Shown piece after piece: positions 1 to 9,075 of a DNA stretch of 64,000 nt. Source of the stretch: QGON01 sp963691905 (GTDB lineage: Bacteria > Pseudomonadota > Gammaproteobacteria > Chromatiales > Chromatiaceae); NCBI GenBank assembly GCA_963691905.1, contig OY829893.1, positions 186,001-250,000 on the forward strand, written 5' to 3'. Every line of letters begins with the position of its first letter. Position 1 is the stretch's first letter. A program made the translations under genes and the position numbers. The notes under the pieces are model-generated. The model saw only the letters and a program-made list of their open reading frames with translations. It did not search any database and had not been told where the DNA came from.

Positions 1-31
1 GAGAGTCTGAACATAAAAAAGGAAATAACCT

Positions 32-63
32 GGCCCTGCGAAATTTGTAGGGCCTTCTCTTTT
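32..63 (+). terminator. Rho-independent terminator
   Basis: GGCCCT and AGGGCC form a 6-bp stem around an 11-base loop, followed by TTCTCTTTT. It probably ends a plus-strand gene lying left of the window. Confidence 0.6.
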
Positions 64-129
64 CCCAGAGAGAACCTGAGAATGCCTTATTCACTATCTC
101 CGTAATTCGCCTCACCGCGCACTTTGTTA

Positions 130-270
130 ACTCAAATTTCAGCGTTCAAACCATCCTGAAAAGATGATGTGCGACGTTTAATTCATCTGCTAGGGTGTGC
201 CGTGCGCACCATGATTGCTGCTTATTATGGTGCGCACGGCACACCCTACGTTTGTCACATCTAGAGAAGC
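130..270. repeat. Dispersed repeat family R1, copy 1
   Basis: This copy has the family layout: a lead reading TTCAAACCATCCTGAAAAGATGATG, an ATTCATCTG block, then a hairpin. The hairpin arms at 191-210 and 229-248 are perfect 20-bp inverted repeats (TAGGGTGTGCCGTGCGCACC and its complement). Related copies lie near 11.0, 13.3 and 23.7 kb. No coding capacity is evident. The hairpin could be a transcript-processing element or a miniature mobile element. Confidence 0.85.
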
Positions 271-297
271 CATCGCGCCAATTCAAGAGGATCTGCA

Positions 298-774
298 ATG
301 AACATCACCGTTCCATTTATCTTCTGGCCCACAGCAGCCGCATTCATAGCAACCTTGGCAATTACCGGCTGTTCCGGTTCACAGGAGGACGTACGTGTAA
401 CATTCTGCAAGGATCTCTCCTCTTCATTGCTCTATTCACAAGAGGATGTCATCTGGAAAGTGGGAGAGCACAAATTCAAACGTCCTGAATATGCAATGGT
501 AAATATCCAGAGTGAATCTGAAGATGGACTCACCAAGTCCTCATGTTACTACAAATACGATGCAGTCGAAGATAACGCCATGGGACTCAGCGACCCCTTC
601 TCATCTTATGCGACGTTACCCTACGAGGTGGCCCTGAACGGAGAGACTGTGCACCCTTCAGCGCTGAAAAATGCCATCAATGCTGCTGTAACCAAGCAGA
701 GCAATAAGTTTGTTCGCGATGTCAAAAAACACGTTGAAGAGACGGCCACTCAAATGAAAAACAGTCTGAAATAA
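298..774 (+). CDS. Putative lipoprotein of unknown function
   Basis: The 158-aa product begins with a short hydrophobic signal segment that ends in the lipobox-like LAITGC, so Cys-25 would be lipidated and the protein anchored in the cell envelope. The mature part is soluble, with several Cys and aromatic residues and a basic, Lys-rich C-terminus. The ATG at 298 has an AGGAT ribosome site just upstream. It stands alone between repeat R1 and a convergent CNNM/CBS gene. No family is recognised. Confidence 0.6.
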   Translation: MNITVPFIFWPTAAAFIATLAITGCSGSQEDVRVTFCKDLSSSLLYSQEDVIWKVGEHKFKRPEYAMVNIQSESEDGLTKSSCYYKYDAVEDNAMGLSDPFSSYATLPYEVALNGETVHPSALKNAINAAVTKQSNKFVRDVKKHVEETATQMKNSLK

Positions 775-786
775 AGCATTCGTGGA

Positions 787-1833
787 TTAAGTAATATCCA
801 GCCCCATCGATTTTGCACGCCGCTTCCAGAGCCGGCGTGCGAGTTTGCGCATATCGATATTCTTGTCCCCTTCATCGACGATCTCCATTCCAAGCAGGGT
901 TTCAAGAATATCTTCAAGGGTGAGTACACCCTCCATACCGCCATATTCATCCACGATCAATAGAATATGCGCACGCCGGTCGAGCAGCTTATCGAAGGCA
1001 TGGAGCAGCGATGTCGAATCGGGAAGTACCGGCAGTTCACGGCAATAGTTGGCCAACCTGTTTTCGGAATTCCCCCTGGCCCGGGCCAACAACAAATCAC
1101 TGCGCAGGACAAAGCCGCTAATATGCTCCCGATCTCTCTCATATAGGGGGATACGGGAAAATCGAACGCTGTCATGCTTGAGAAAAAAATCCTCTACGCT
1201 CATCGTTTCATCTAAAGCAAACACCACAGAGCGTGGCGTCATCACATCTGTTGCCTGCATATCCCGGAACAGGAACAGATTCTTCAGTATCAACGACTCC
1301 TTCTGTCCCAGCTGTCCCTCTTCGGCCCCGAGGTCGGCCATGACAGCGAACTCTTCACGACTGAATCCCCGCAGGGTGGGTTCGGTGGCTATTCTTCCGG
1401 TCAACCACTCCGCCATTTTGACGAAAGGGTAGAGTATGAAAATCAGGTATTTAAGCGCATGGGCGGTCAGCGGCGCCAATTGCCGCCAGTAATGCGCACC
1501 AAGTGTCTTGGGCACGATCTCGGAGAACACCAGAATCAACAACGTCAAAACTGCGGAGGCCACACCTACATAGGCATTACCAAACACCACCACCGCCTGG
1601 GCGCCCGCCCCGGCAGCGCCAATGGTATGTGCGGTTGTGTTCAGCGTCAGGATCGCCGCCAGAGGCGTGTTGATATCCTCCTTGAGTCTGCGCAGCAGAG
1701 TACCGGAACCTCTGTCATCCTGCTCCAGCAACGCAATATAGGGCATGGTGACACTGAGAATCACCGCCTCCGCAATCGAACAGAGAAAGGAGAACCCCAG
1801 CGCGATGAATATATAGATAAAAAGCAGCAACAT
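787..1833 (-). CDS. CNNM/DUF21 membrane protein with paired CBS domains
   Basis: The 348-aa protein has an N-terminal DUF21 region with about four hydrophobic segments (roughly residues 1-150). A pair of CBS domains follows (about 195-325), including MTPRSVVF and DEYGGMEGVLTLEDILETL. The layout matches the CNNM/CorC/HlyC group linked to divalent-cation (Mg2+, Co2+) homeostasis. The usual C-terminal CorC_HlyC domain is missing, since the protein stops soon after the second CBS. The ATG at 1833 is preferred to the upstream one because it starts the first membrane segment and follows a GGAGAG site. It is last in a minus-strand run with the M14 and GCS2 genes. Confidence 0.85.
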   Translation of the reverse strand: MLLLFIYIFIALGFSFLCSIAEAVILSVTMPYIALLEQDDRGSGTLLRRLKEDINTPLAAILTLNTTAHTIGAAGAGAQAVVVFGNAYVGVASAVLTLLILVFSEIVPKTLGAHYWRQLAPLTAHALKYLIFILYPFVKMAEWLTGRIATEPTLRGFSREEFAVMADLGAEEGQLGQKESLILKNLFLFRDMQATDVMTPRSVVFALDETMSVEDFFLKHDSVRFSRIPLYERDREHISGFVLRSDLLLARARGNSENRLANYCRELPVLPDSTSLLHAFDKLLDRRAHILLIVDEYGGMEGVLTLEDILETLLGMEIVDEGDKNIDMRKLARRLWKRRAKSMGLDIT

Positions 1834-1891
1834 CTCAGTAGTCTCTCCAGAAGGGCGGCTGCCCAAGTCACAGCCACCTTTAGCCTTATAT

Positions 1892-2917
1892 TCAATCCCG
1901 CTCATGCAGGTGAGCATCGTAGCGCTCCATGAGATAACAGAGGCAATCCTGACGCACCACCGCTCTATTGGTGGTCAGCATGGAGGGCATCACCGGGGTG
2001 CGCAGTCGCAACTCCCCCTCCTCCACGACAAAGAAGCGTGCAGTCACATCCTCGCCGCGTTCATCCCGCGCATCCAGAATCGGCCGGCGATCAACAAGAA
2101 CCCGCCCCAGGCTGGTACCCCGGGGCAACTCCCGGAAGTTCATGTGGTCGAGATCCGGTGCAAAAAGGACATCTGCCTCCCAATCGCCAAAACTGAAACT
2201 CAGTGTCTCCGGCACCTTTACCTGCGCCACAGTGTGGAAGAGATCGATATCCTGATCGGCAACAGGATGGAGCGGATGCTCAGACAGATGCAGACAGGCA
2301 TCGAGATACTCCATCGCATGTTTCACCCCCCTGGCCTGCCCCACCTTGCCGCACTCCAGCGTGACTGCAGGGCAGATCTCCGCCAGCGCCATCGACTGCA
2401 CCCCTTTGGGTCGCAGAAAATAGACCACCGTGCGGCTGAACAGATTGGCAAGATGGAGAAAACTGGCATCCAGCCTGTTGACGCAGGCGTAGTGGGGGTT
2501 GAGACCGGTATTGTTGTGCACATCGACACTGGCGAACGGTTTGAGCCGGGAGATGATCTCGGTCACCCGGCACATCATGGCGTGCTCCGGGCTACCATCC
2601 GTCTCGCAACCAGGCCAGACCCGATTGTAGTCAGGCTGTCCCGGTAACCGCCGCAACCCCAGGGCCGCTGCAGAAACATTGCCGATAAAGAGGGATATCG
2701 CGCGTGGTAGATCCCTGCCCCCTTCATAGCGTTTGAGCAGTCTGCGAACCGCCTCCCAACCCACCGTCTCGTTACCGTGCATCAGTACAGAGAGAAAAAG
2801 GGGCGCGGAGCGATTTCCCGGCAGATGAATCAAAGTCGGGCCGCCAAGCGCCATTTCAAGTTGGTCCGCCGGAAGGCCAAGCAGCCCTTCTGGAATAGTT
2901 GTCAGTTCCTGCAACAT
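1892..2917 (-). CDS. M14-family amidohydrolase (succinylglutamate desuccinylase/aspartoacylase type)
   Basis: The 341-aa protein carries HGNE (His-47, Glu-50), the first zinc-binding pair of the family, and a later DVHNNTG block near residue 130 supplying the third His. Enzymes of this group are zinc hydrolases that remove an acyl or peptide-like group from an amino acid. The exact substrate cannot be read from sequence. The ATG at 2917 lies 16 bases after the ligase gene, whereas a further upstream start would overlap that gene. Adjacency to a glutamate-cysteine-ligase-like enzyme suggests the pair may build and trim a gamma-glutamyl-type or acyl-amino-acid metabolite (inference). Confidence 0.75.
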   Translation of the reverse strand: MLQELTTIPEGLLGLPADQLEMALGGPTLIHLPGNRSAPLFLSVLMHGNETVGWEAVRRLLKRYEGGRDLPRAISLFIGNVSAAALGLRRLPGQPDYNRVWPGCETDGSPEHAMMCRVTEIISRLKPFASVDVHNNTGLNPHYACVNRLDASFLHLANLFSRTVVYFLRPKGVQSMALAEICPAVTLECGKVGQARGVKHAMEYLDACLHLSEHPLHPVADQDIDLFHTVAQVKVPETLSFSFGDWEADVLFAPDLDHMNFRELPRGTSLGRVLVDRRPILDARDERGEDVTARFFVVEEGELRLRTPVMPSMLTTNRAVVRQDCLCYLMERYDAHLHERD

Positions 2918-2933
2918 CCCGATATTGTACCCG

Positions 2934-4352
2934 TTAAAGCCCCCATTCATGCACCGGCAGACCGCTCTCCTGCCGTTCAAGATAAGCCAGACTCAATGCC
3001 GCCATATCGCGACCATGGCGCTCCACCCAGGCGCGTTGCCAGGCAGCCCCGTTCATCTTCGTCCTGACCCTGGCCTCGATAATACCCAGCCAGTGATCAC
3101 TCTCGGCCCGATCCACTCTGAGCAGCGCAAGCCCCCGGCGCGCCTTGGGCAGCAACTGTTGCAGAATCAATTGATCGATACGCAATTGCTTCCAGTCAAG
3201 CCAGTGCACCTCCGCCTCCAGCCCCAGACGGGCCGCCGCATAAAAATTACTGCGCGCCTGTATAAAACCCGGAAGATTCTCCAACATCTCATCGTTTTCA
3301 ATCAATCCACTTATCATACCGAAGTAGAAAGCGGCATTGGCGATAGTGTCCTGTACGCTGGGTCCTGCCGGCACTACCCTGTGCTCGATGCGCAGATTGG
3401 GGCCACCGGTTTCATCGAAGGCGATCAACGGGCGGTTCCAGCGCCAGATGGTCCCATTGTGCAGCCGTAGATGTGCAAGCCGTTCAACCGGCTCATCCAT
3501 CAGCCGGGGCAGCAGTACCGGATAGCGTTCGAGATTGGCGCTGAAGTTCTCCATCATCGACTCCCGCACATAACGGACGCCGAAACTGACTCGCTTGGTC
3601 AGGTCTGAAGCCCCGACAGAGATCGCCTGTTCAAAAAGGGGTATGCGGGTTTCATCCCAGAGATCATAACCAAATAGATAGGGGGAATTGGCGGTGACCG
3701 CCACCATCGGAGCCGAGACAATTTTTGAAAGGTTATAGGCGGGGACGGCTTTGGCCGGGTCGACCTGCAGATGTATCTGGAACGAGGTGGTGGCGGACTC
3801 AAGCATGACATCGTCATGACTCAACTTCAGTCTGTCCCGACCCTCGATTTTGACTTCAATCGGCCGTCCCTGGCGCAGCCTGAAGACCTGCTCATTGAGC
3901 GCCCGATAGCGATTGAGAGGAGACATGTTGGCCAAGGTCAGGTGCGACTGGCGCAGACTGGGCAGTATTCCGATCATCCCGAGCCGCGTGTCCAGCGAGG
4001 CGGCAGTCTGGTTGCACACACTCCAAAGCTGCCCCAACTCCTCTTCCATGCGGGTAAAGACACTGCCTTCCAGATGGCGGGGTGTACTATTGAGTTCCAG
4101 GTTGAAAGTGGCCAGTTCGGAGACCACCAGGGGATTATCCAAACGCTGCAGGAGCACCTGATTCAGTGGCGCCGGTTCCGCATCGGGTCCGATCAGCCAG
4201 GCCTCCAACTCAAAGCCACCGGTCGGCGGCTCCTGGACAAAACGTCCCTCTTTGAACCACTCCGCCAGCAGACTTGTCTCCGCTTCCAGCCGCGCATGAA
4301 ACTCAGCGAAGTCATCGGGGCCAAAATGGCTTGATGAGATCTCCTGTCCCAT
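2934..4352 (-). CDS. Glutamate-cysteine ligase family 2-like ATP-dependent ligase
   Basis: The 472-aa product resembles GCS2 carboxylate-amine ligases. An N-terminal GGFELEAWL block holds the conserved Glu pair used for Mg-ATP and glutamate, and LNSTPRHL and conserved His/Arg-rich stretches occur further in. Known members join glutamate to an amine such as cysteine with ATP in the cytoplasm. It sits between the murU-like and M14 genes with gaps of 16-17 bases, which points to one transcript. Whether it is a true gamma-glutamylcysteine synthetase or makes another gamma-glutamyl compound is open. Confidence 0.7.
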   Translation of the reverse strand: MGQEISSSHFGPDDFAEFHARLEAETSLLAEWFKEGRFVQEPPTGGFELEAWLIGPDAEPAPLNQVLLQRLDNPLVVSELATFNLELNSTPRHLEGSVFTRMEEELGQLWSVCNQTAASLDTRLGMIGILPSLRQSHLTLANMSPLNRYRALNEQVFRLRQGRPIEVKIEGRDRLKLSHDDVMLESATTSFQIHLQVDPAKAVPAYNLSKIVSAPMVAVTANSPYLFGYDLWDETRIPLFEQAISVGASDLTKRVSFGVRYVRESMMENFSANLERYPVLLPRLMDEPVERLAHLRLHNGTIWRWNRPLIAFDETGGPNLRIEHRVVPAGPSVQDTIANAAFYFGMISGLIENDEMLENLPGFIQARSNFYAAARLGLEAEVHWLDWKQLRIDQLILQQLLPKARRGLALLRVDRAESDHWLGIIEARVRTKMNGAAWQRAWVERHGRDMAALSLAYLERQESGLPVHEWGL

Positions 4353-4369
4353 ATACAGAGGTTCCCTAA

Positions 4370-5029
4370 TTATTCAGACAAGGATTGCTCCAGCGCCGCC
4401 AACCGGCGCGGGGTACCCACATCGGACCAGCGCCCCAAAAAGGCCTCACCGCTCACTTCTCCTGCCGCCATTGCGCTGCGCAACAACGGTCCCAGAGGAA
4501 AGGCAGCGGAATCACATCCGGCAAACAGTGCCGGAGCGTAGAGTCCGATACCGCTAAAGGTCAAACGTCCACTGCCGGCATCCACCAGCGTATCACCCTG
4601 CAGGGAGAAATCCCCCGCCGGATGGTGCGATGGGTTCGGCACCATCACCAAGTGAGCCAGCCGGCCAGGGGGCAGAACCAGTCCCGCATAATCGATTTCG
4701 CACCAGACATCACCATTCACCACCAGAAAAGGGGCCTCTCCCAATAAGGGTAGCGCACGAAAGATGCCTCCGCCTGTTTCCAGCGCAGGAGATTCGGCTG
4801 AGTAGCGGATAGTGACGCCCCAGCGGGAGCCGTCACCCAGCGCCACTTCGATCTGTTTCCCGAGATAGGCGTGATTGATGACCAGATCCCGGATACCCGC
4901 CCCTGCAAGCGCCTCGATGTGATATTCGATAAGGGGTTTGCCAGCCACCAGCAGCAACGGCTTGGGAGTGTGGTCGGTCAGGGGGCGCATACGCTCACCC
5001 CGACCGGCGGCCAGAATCATGGCTTTCAT
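4370..5029 (-). CDS. murU: MurU-like sugar-1-phosphate nucleotidyltransferase
   Basis: The 219-aa protein has the nucleotidyltransferase signature near its N-terminus: AAGRGERMRPLTDHTPKPLL, with the NTP-binding glycine loop and catalytic Lys. NGDVWCEID is the metal-binding aspartate region. Length and motifs fit MurU, which makes UDP-MurNAc from MurNAc-1-phosphate in cell-wall recycling. The usual partner kinase AmgK is not adjacent; a GCS2-like ligase and an M14 hydrolase follow instead. A different sugar nucleotide product is therefore possible. Confidence 0.75.
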   Translation of the reverse strand: MKAMILAAGRGERMRPLTDHTPKPLLLVAGKPLIEYHIEALAGAGIRDLVINHAYLGKQIEVALGDGSRWGVTIRYSAESPALETGGGIFRALPLLGEAPFLVVNGDVWCEIDYAGLVLPPGRLAHLVMVPNPSHHPAGDFSLQGDTLVDAGSGRLTFSGIGLYAPALFAGCDSAAFPLGPLLRSAMAAGEVSGEAFLGRWSDVGTPRRLAALEQSLSE

Positions 5030-5103
5030 GGGGGCACCGGACTCGGATGGAGGGGTTGTCGGGGAGATGCTAGCGGAAATTAGGGGGAGGGGCTACTGGG
5101 TGG

Positions 5104-5381
5104 AAGGTTAAAGGTTAAAGGAGGCCGTGCCACAGGAGAGGCCGAGTTTTGTCGTTGCCGTCGATGGAAGCTTGTAGGCTGGTTCAAGCGCAGCGGAACC
5201 GGCAACCTTATTGCTCGGCCAAAGCCTGGATGCCCGATCCGCTACGCTTGATCAGGCCTACAGAAAAAATTAGTGCATCGAAATTTTTACCGGAATCGGA
5301 TACCCAGCCAACAGAAGTAATAACGACAGCGTCCGGCCTATCCTTTGGCACAGCCTCCTTTAACCTTTCACCTTTAACCTT
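5104..5381. repeat. Long imperfect inverted-repeat element
   Basis: This fills the gap between murU and rho. The outer arms read TTAAAGGAGGCcGTGCCA (about 5113-5131) and its near-complement (about 5348-5367), with extra GGTTAAAGG units outside. Inner arms at 5173-5207 and 5228-5262 are also inverted, sharing TGTAGGC, TCAAGCG and AGCGGA blocks. Together they could fold into one long hairpin of about 270 bases. No gene is evident inside. Confidence 0.75.
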
Positions 5382-5387
5382 GTCTTT

Positions 5388-6647
5388 TTACCTTTTCATC
5401 GAACTAAAAAACTCTTCATTCGTCTTGGTGGCCTTGAGTTTGTCGAAGAGAAACTCCATGGCCGCCAGTTCGTCCATGGGGTGGAGGATCTTGCGCAGGA
5501 TCCACATCTTCTGCAACTCGTCGGGCTTCATCAGCAGCTCTTCACGACGGGTGCCCGAGCGGTTGATATGGATCGCCGGGAAGATGCGTTTCTCCGCGAT
5601 GCGGCGATCCAGGTGAACCTCCATGTTGCCGGTACCCTTGAACTCTTCGTAGATCACATCATCCATGCGCGAACCGGTCTCTACCAGCGCGGTGGCGAGA
5701 ATGGTCAGGGAACCGCCCTCCTCCACGTTACGCGCGGCACCGAAGAAACGTTTCGGACGGTGCAATGCGTTGGCGTCCACACCACCGGTCAACACCTTAC
5801 CTGAAGAGGGAATCACCGTATTGTAGGCGCGGGCCAGACGGGTGATAGAGTCGAGAAGAATCACCACATCCTTCTTGTGTTCAACCAGGCGCTTGGCCTT
5901 GGCGATCACCATCTCGGCCACCTGTACGTGGCGGGTAGCCGGTTCGTCGAAGGTCGAGGAGATCACCTCGGCACGGCTTACCGAGCGGGCCATCTCGGTC
6001 ACCTCTTCAGGACGCTCATCAATGAGCAGTATGATGAGATGGCACTCTGGATGGTTGTGGGCAATGGACTGGGCGATATTTTGCAGCATCATCGTCTTGC
6101 CCGCCTTGGGCGGGGAGACAATCAGGCCACGCTGCCCCTTACCGATCGGGGCACAAAGTTCGATGGTGCGGGCAGTGATATCCTCGGTACTGCCGTTACC
6201 CTGTTCGAGTGTAAACTTCTGATTGGCAAACAAGGGCGTGAAGTTTTCAAACAGAATCTTGTTCTTTGCGTTCTCCGGCTTGTCGAAGTTTATCTCGGCA
6301 ACCTTGAGCAGAGCAAAGTAGCGTTCACCATCCTTCGGTGGACGAATCTTACCGGAGATGGTGTCACCGGTACGCAGGCTGAAACGACGAATCTGACTGG
6401 GGGAGACGTAGATGTCGTCGGGTCCGGCCAGATAGGAGCTGTCTGCGGAACGCAGAAATCCAAAACCATCCTGCAGAATCTCCAGCACCCCGTCACCATA
6501 GATATCCTCGCCCTTCTTCGCATGGGCCTTGAGGATGGCAAAGATCAGATCCTGTTTACGGGTGCGAGACATACCCTCGATTTTCATTTCTCGCGTTAGG
6601 CTGGCCAGTTCTGGAACCGGCATCTTTTTGAGTTCAGTAAGATTCAT
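5388..6647 (-). CDS. rho: Transcription termination factor Rho
   Basis: With the start at 6647 the product is 419 aa, the usual Rho length. An N-terminal helical region and an RNA-binding OSB/cold-shock-like domain (DGFGFLRS) are followed by an ATPase core. The core has Walker A PPKAGKTMM, Walker B LIILLIDERPEE, and SSGKVLTGGVD and GGSLTILATALVETGS, which line the hexamer pore and arginine-finger region. Rho loads on untranslated RNA and stops RNA polymerase. The ORF extends upstream, but only ATG 6647 gives the conserved MNLTELK start. It lies downstream of trxA, as in many gammaproteobacteria. Confidence 0.98.
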   Translation of the reverse strand: MNLTELKKMPVPELASLTREMKIEGMSRTRKQDLIFAILKAHAKKGEDIYGDGVLEILQDGFGFLRSADSSYLAGPDDIYVSPSQIRRFSLRTGDTISGKIRPPKDGERYFALLKVAEINFDKPENAKNKILFENFTPLFANQKFTLEQGNGSTEDITARTIELCAPIGKGQRGLIVSPPKAGKTMMLQNIAQSIAHNHPECHLIILLIDERPEEVTEMARSVSRAEVISSTFDEPATRHVQVAEMVIAKAKRLVEHKKDVVILLDSITRLARAYNTVIPSSGKVLTGGVDANALHRPKRFFGAARNVEEGGSLTILATALVETGSRMDDVIYEEFKGTGNMEVHLDRRIAEKRIFPAIHINRSGTRREELLMKPDELQKMWILRKILHPMDELAAMEFLFDKLKATKTNEEFFSSMKR

Positions 6648-6820
6648 AATGGTTTTTTGGGGTGTTGTTAATTCAGATAGGATTAGGGGGAAAGGAAAAC
6701 CGCACCTGTCTGGCAGGTGCATCAAATCATTTGAAAACTGGAATCAGGCTTGAAAGGGCTGCATTCAGAGACGCGTTTTGATTATTTATAGAGTGTAGCA
6801 GACGCGCCGGGGACAGCCAG

Positions 6821-7147
6821 TTACAGATTGTTGTCGATGAAGGCAATCAACTGGGATTTGGATACTGCGCCCACCTTGGTTGCCTCTACCTGACCGTCCT
6901 TGAACAGCATCAGGGTAGGAATACCCCGGATGCCATAACGAGGCGGGGTATTGGGATTGTCATCGATATTCAGCTTGGCCACGATCAGCCGATCACTGTA
7001 CTCACCAGCGATATCATCGAGCACCGGCGCGATCATCTTGCAGGGACCACACCATTCGGCCCAATAGTCGATCAGTACCGGCTTGCCTGCCTGAAGCACG
7101 TCTGATTCAAATGAATCATCCGTTACATGGACAATCTGCTCACTCAT
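6821..7147 (-). CDS. trxA: Thioredoxin 1
   Basis: The 108-aa protein has the redox motif WCGPC near residue 32, the cis-proline segment IRGIPTLMLFK, and full thioredoxin length. It acts as the general cytosolic dithiol reductant. GGAGAG lies ahead of the ATG. The gene is divergent from rhlB and 173 bases upstream of rho, a conserved gammaproteobacterial arrangement. Confidence 0.97.
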   Translation of the reverse strand: MSEQIVHVTDDSFESDVLQAGKPVLIDYWAEWCGPCKMIAPVLDDIAGEYSDRLIVAKLNIDDNPNTPPRYGIRGIPTLMLFKDGQVEATKVGAVSKSQLIAFIDNNL

Positions 7148-7354
7148 TCTAGGAGTCTCTCCAATTATTTCTGCGGAAAATACACCGGCTCATGCAGAAT
7201 TGCATCGGTGTCTCAAGCTATGGATCCAAACGCCGCTTGGTTCTTGTTTCGGCAGCAAATAGAGTGCTGCCCACAGCACAAAGCCCTATTTGATCGAAAA
7301 ATTGTCTCTATTACAAGTCCCAAGAGCAAAAAAAATAATGTATCCTAGCCCGCC

Positions 7355-8707
7355 ATGAGCGAAAAACACCTGACAGACACAAGATTTGACTCTTTCGACC
7401 TGGCCCCTGGGATTCAACAGGGCATAGCGGAAGCCGGATTCACCTACTGTACTCCGATCCAGGCAGAGACCCTGCCCATCGCCCTCACCGGGCAGGATCT
7501 TGCGGGACAGGCCCAGACCGGCACAGGTAAAACCGCCGCCTTTCTGGTTGCGACCCTGCAGCATCTGACCGTCCACCCTGCCGATGAGTCACGCCGGGCC
7601 AATCAGCCCCGGGCATTGATGGTTGCGCCTACCCGGGAACTGGCAGTGCAGATCCACAACGATGCGGTGACCCTGACCAAACACACAGATTTCACCTCGG
7701 CGGTGGTCTTCGGCGGCACCGGTTATGAAGAGCAACGCAGGCAACTGCAAGAGGGAGTCGACATTCTCATTGGCACTCCCGGCCGACTGATCGACTATCT
7801 CAAGCAAGGTGTTTACGACCTGAGGGCAATCCAGGTCATCGTGCTCGACGAGGCGGATCGTATGTTTGACCTCGGCTTCATCAAGGACATCCGCTTCATG
7901 CTGCGGCACTGCCCCAAGCCGGAAAAACGTCTGGGAATGCTCTTCTCCGCCACCCTCTCCTACCGGGTAAAGGAACTGGCTTACGAGCACATGAACAACC
8001 CGCAGAACGTGGAGGTGGAACCGGAACAGGTGACTGCCGAGAATGTGCGCGAGGTCTGTTACATGACCGCCAACGAGGAGAAGATCCCGTTGCTGATCGG
8101 TTTGCTGCGCAGCCTGGAGAATTCCCGCACCATTGTTTTCATCAATACCAAGCGTACTGCAGACAGAGTCTGGGGCTTTCTTCAGGGCAACGGCATCGAG
8201 ACCGCTGTACTCTCCGGGGATGTGCCGCAGAGGAAGCGCCTCAGCCTGTTGAAAAAGTTTCAGAACGGCGAGGTCTCGGTCCTGGTGGCTACCGATGTGG
8301 CTGCCAGGGGATTGCACATCAGCGACGTCTCCCACGTGGTCAACTTCGACCTGCCGGATGATGCAGAGGACTATGTCCACCGTATCGGCCGCACTGCCCG
8401 GGCCGGCGCCAGTGGCGACGCCATCAGCTTTGCCTGCGAGACTCACGCCTTCTCCCTGCCTGACATAGAAACCTTTGTAGGTCACCGCATCCCCCTGGAG
8501 TCGGTCGATCAGGCTCTGCTGGCGGAGATCGATCCAAAGAGCCGCATCTATCCTGAAAAGGGCAGCCGTAATCAACGCCATCAGAAAGATGGCCGCAAGA
8601 GCCACGGTAAGGGCCACCACCACAGGGGCCACAAAAGACCGGACGGCTCAGGCAAACCGCACCGCCGGCGCAGCTCCAAGCCACCTGAGGGCGGCGGGAC
8701 GCAGTAA
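7355..8707 (+). CDS. rhlB: DEAD-box RNA helicase RhlB
   Basis: The 450-aa product shows the DEAD-box series in order: Q-motif with TPIQAETLP, AQTGTGKTA (Walker A), PTRELAVQ, TPGRLIDY, LDEADRMFD, FSATL, ATDVAARGLHI and HRIGRTARAG. A basic, His/Lys/Arg-rich tail from about residue 400 probably binds RNA. RhlB unwinds RNA in the degradosome. The divergent trxA-rho neighbourhood and the motif variants favour RhlB over RhlE. Confidence 0.93.
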   Translation: MSEKHLTDTRFDSFDLAPGIQQGIAEAGFTYCTPIQAETLPIALTGQDLAGQAQTGTGKTAAFLVATLQHLTVHPADESRRANQPRALMVAPTRELAVQIHNDAVTLTKHTDFTSAVVFGGTGYEEQRRQLQEGVDILIGTPGRLIDYLKQGVYDLRAIQVIVLDEADRMFDLGFIKDIRFMLRHCPKPEKRLGMLFSATLSYRVKELAYEHMNNPQNVEVEPEQVTAENVREVCYMTANEEKIPLLIGLLRSLENSRTIVFINTKRTADRVWGFLQGNGIETAVLSGDVPQRKRLSLLKKFQNGEVSVLVATDVAARGLHISDVSHVVNFDLPDDAEDYVHRIGRTARAGASGDAISFACETHAFSLPDIETFVGHRIPLESVDQALLAEIDPKSRIYPEKGSRNQRHQKDGRKSHGKGHHHRGHKRPDGSGKPHRRRSSKPPEGGGTQ

Positions 8708-8712
8708 CTGGA

Positions 8713-9075
8713 ATGGATGACAAATGCGGCCGCTGCACAAACACCAAGTGCTGCACCTACATCACAGAGGCCTTGGGTGTCGCCCCCCGCGCGAAGACCG
8801 ATTTTGAACATCTATTGTGGCAGGTCTCCCACCAGGGTGTGGAGATCTACAAGGACGAGGATGGCTGGTTCCTGATCTTTCAGGGGCGCTGCGAACACAT
8901 CCTGCCCAATGGCGGCTGCGGCATCTACGATGAACGGCCGCAGATCTGCCGCGATTACGAAAACGTCTGGTGTGAATTCGACGCCTCCGCCGAAGATGGG
9001 TTCGAACTCTACTTCCGCAACTATGCTGAACTGTTGAGCTACTGCAAGAAACGATTCAAGACCTGGGGCCGATAG
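8713..9075 (+). CDS. YkgJ-type cysteine-cluster protein
   Basis: The 120-aa protein has an N-terminal CGRCTNTKCC cluster, then CEHILPNGGCGIYDERPQIC, with a further Cys in NVWCEF. This is the spacing of the YkgJ/UPF0153 zinc- or iron-sulfur-binding family, whose role is unsettled. It starts five bases after rhlB stops, so it is probably co-transcribed and followed directly by the methyltransferase gene. Confidence 0.8.
   Translation: MDDKCGRCTNTKCCTYITEALGVAPRAKTDFEHLLWQVSHQGVEIYKDEDGWFLIFQGRCEHILPNGGCGIYDERPQICRDYENVWCEFDASAEDGFELYFRNYAELLSYCKKRFKTWGR

Noticed and set aside
1459..2647. Long plus-strand frames opposite the CNNM and M14 genes
   Set aside because: They are antisense shadows of well-supported minus-strand genes, with no ribosome sites or domains.
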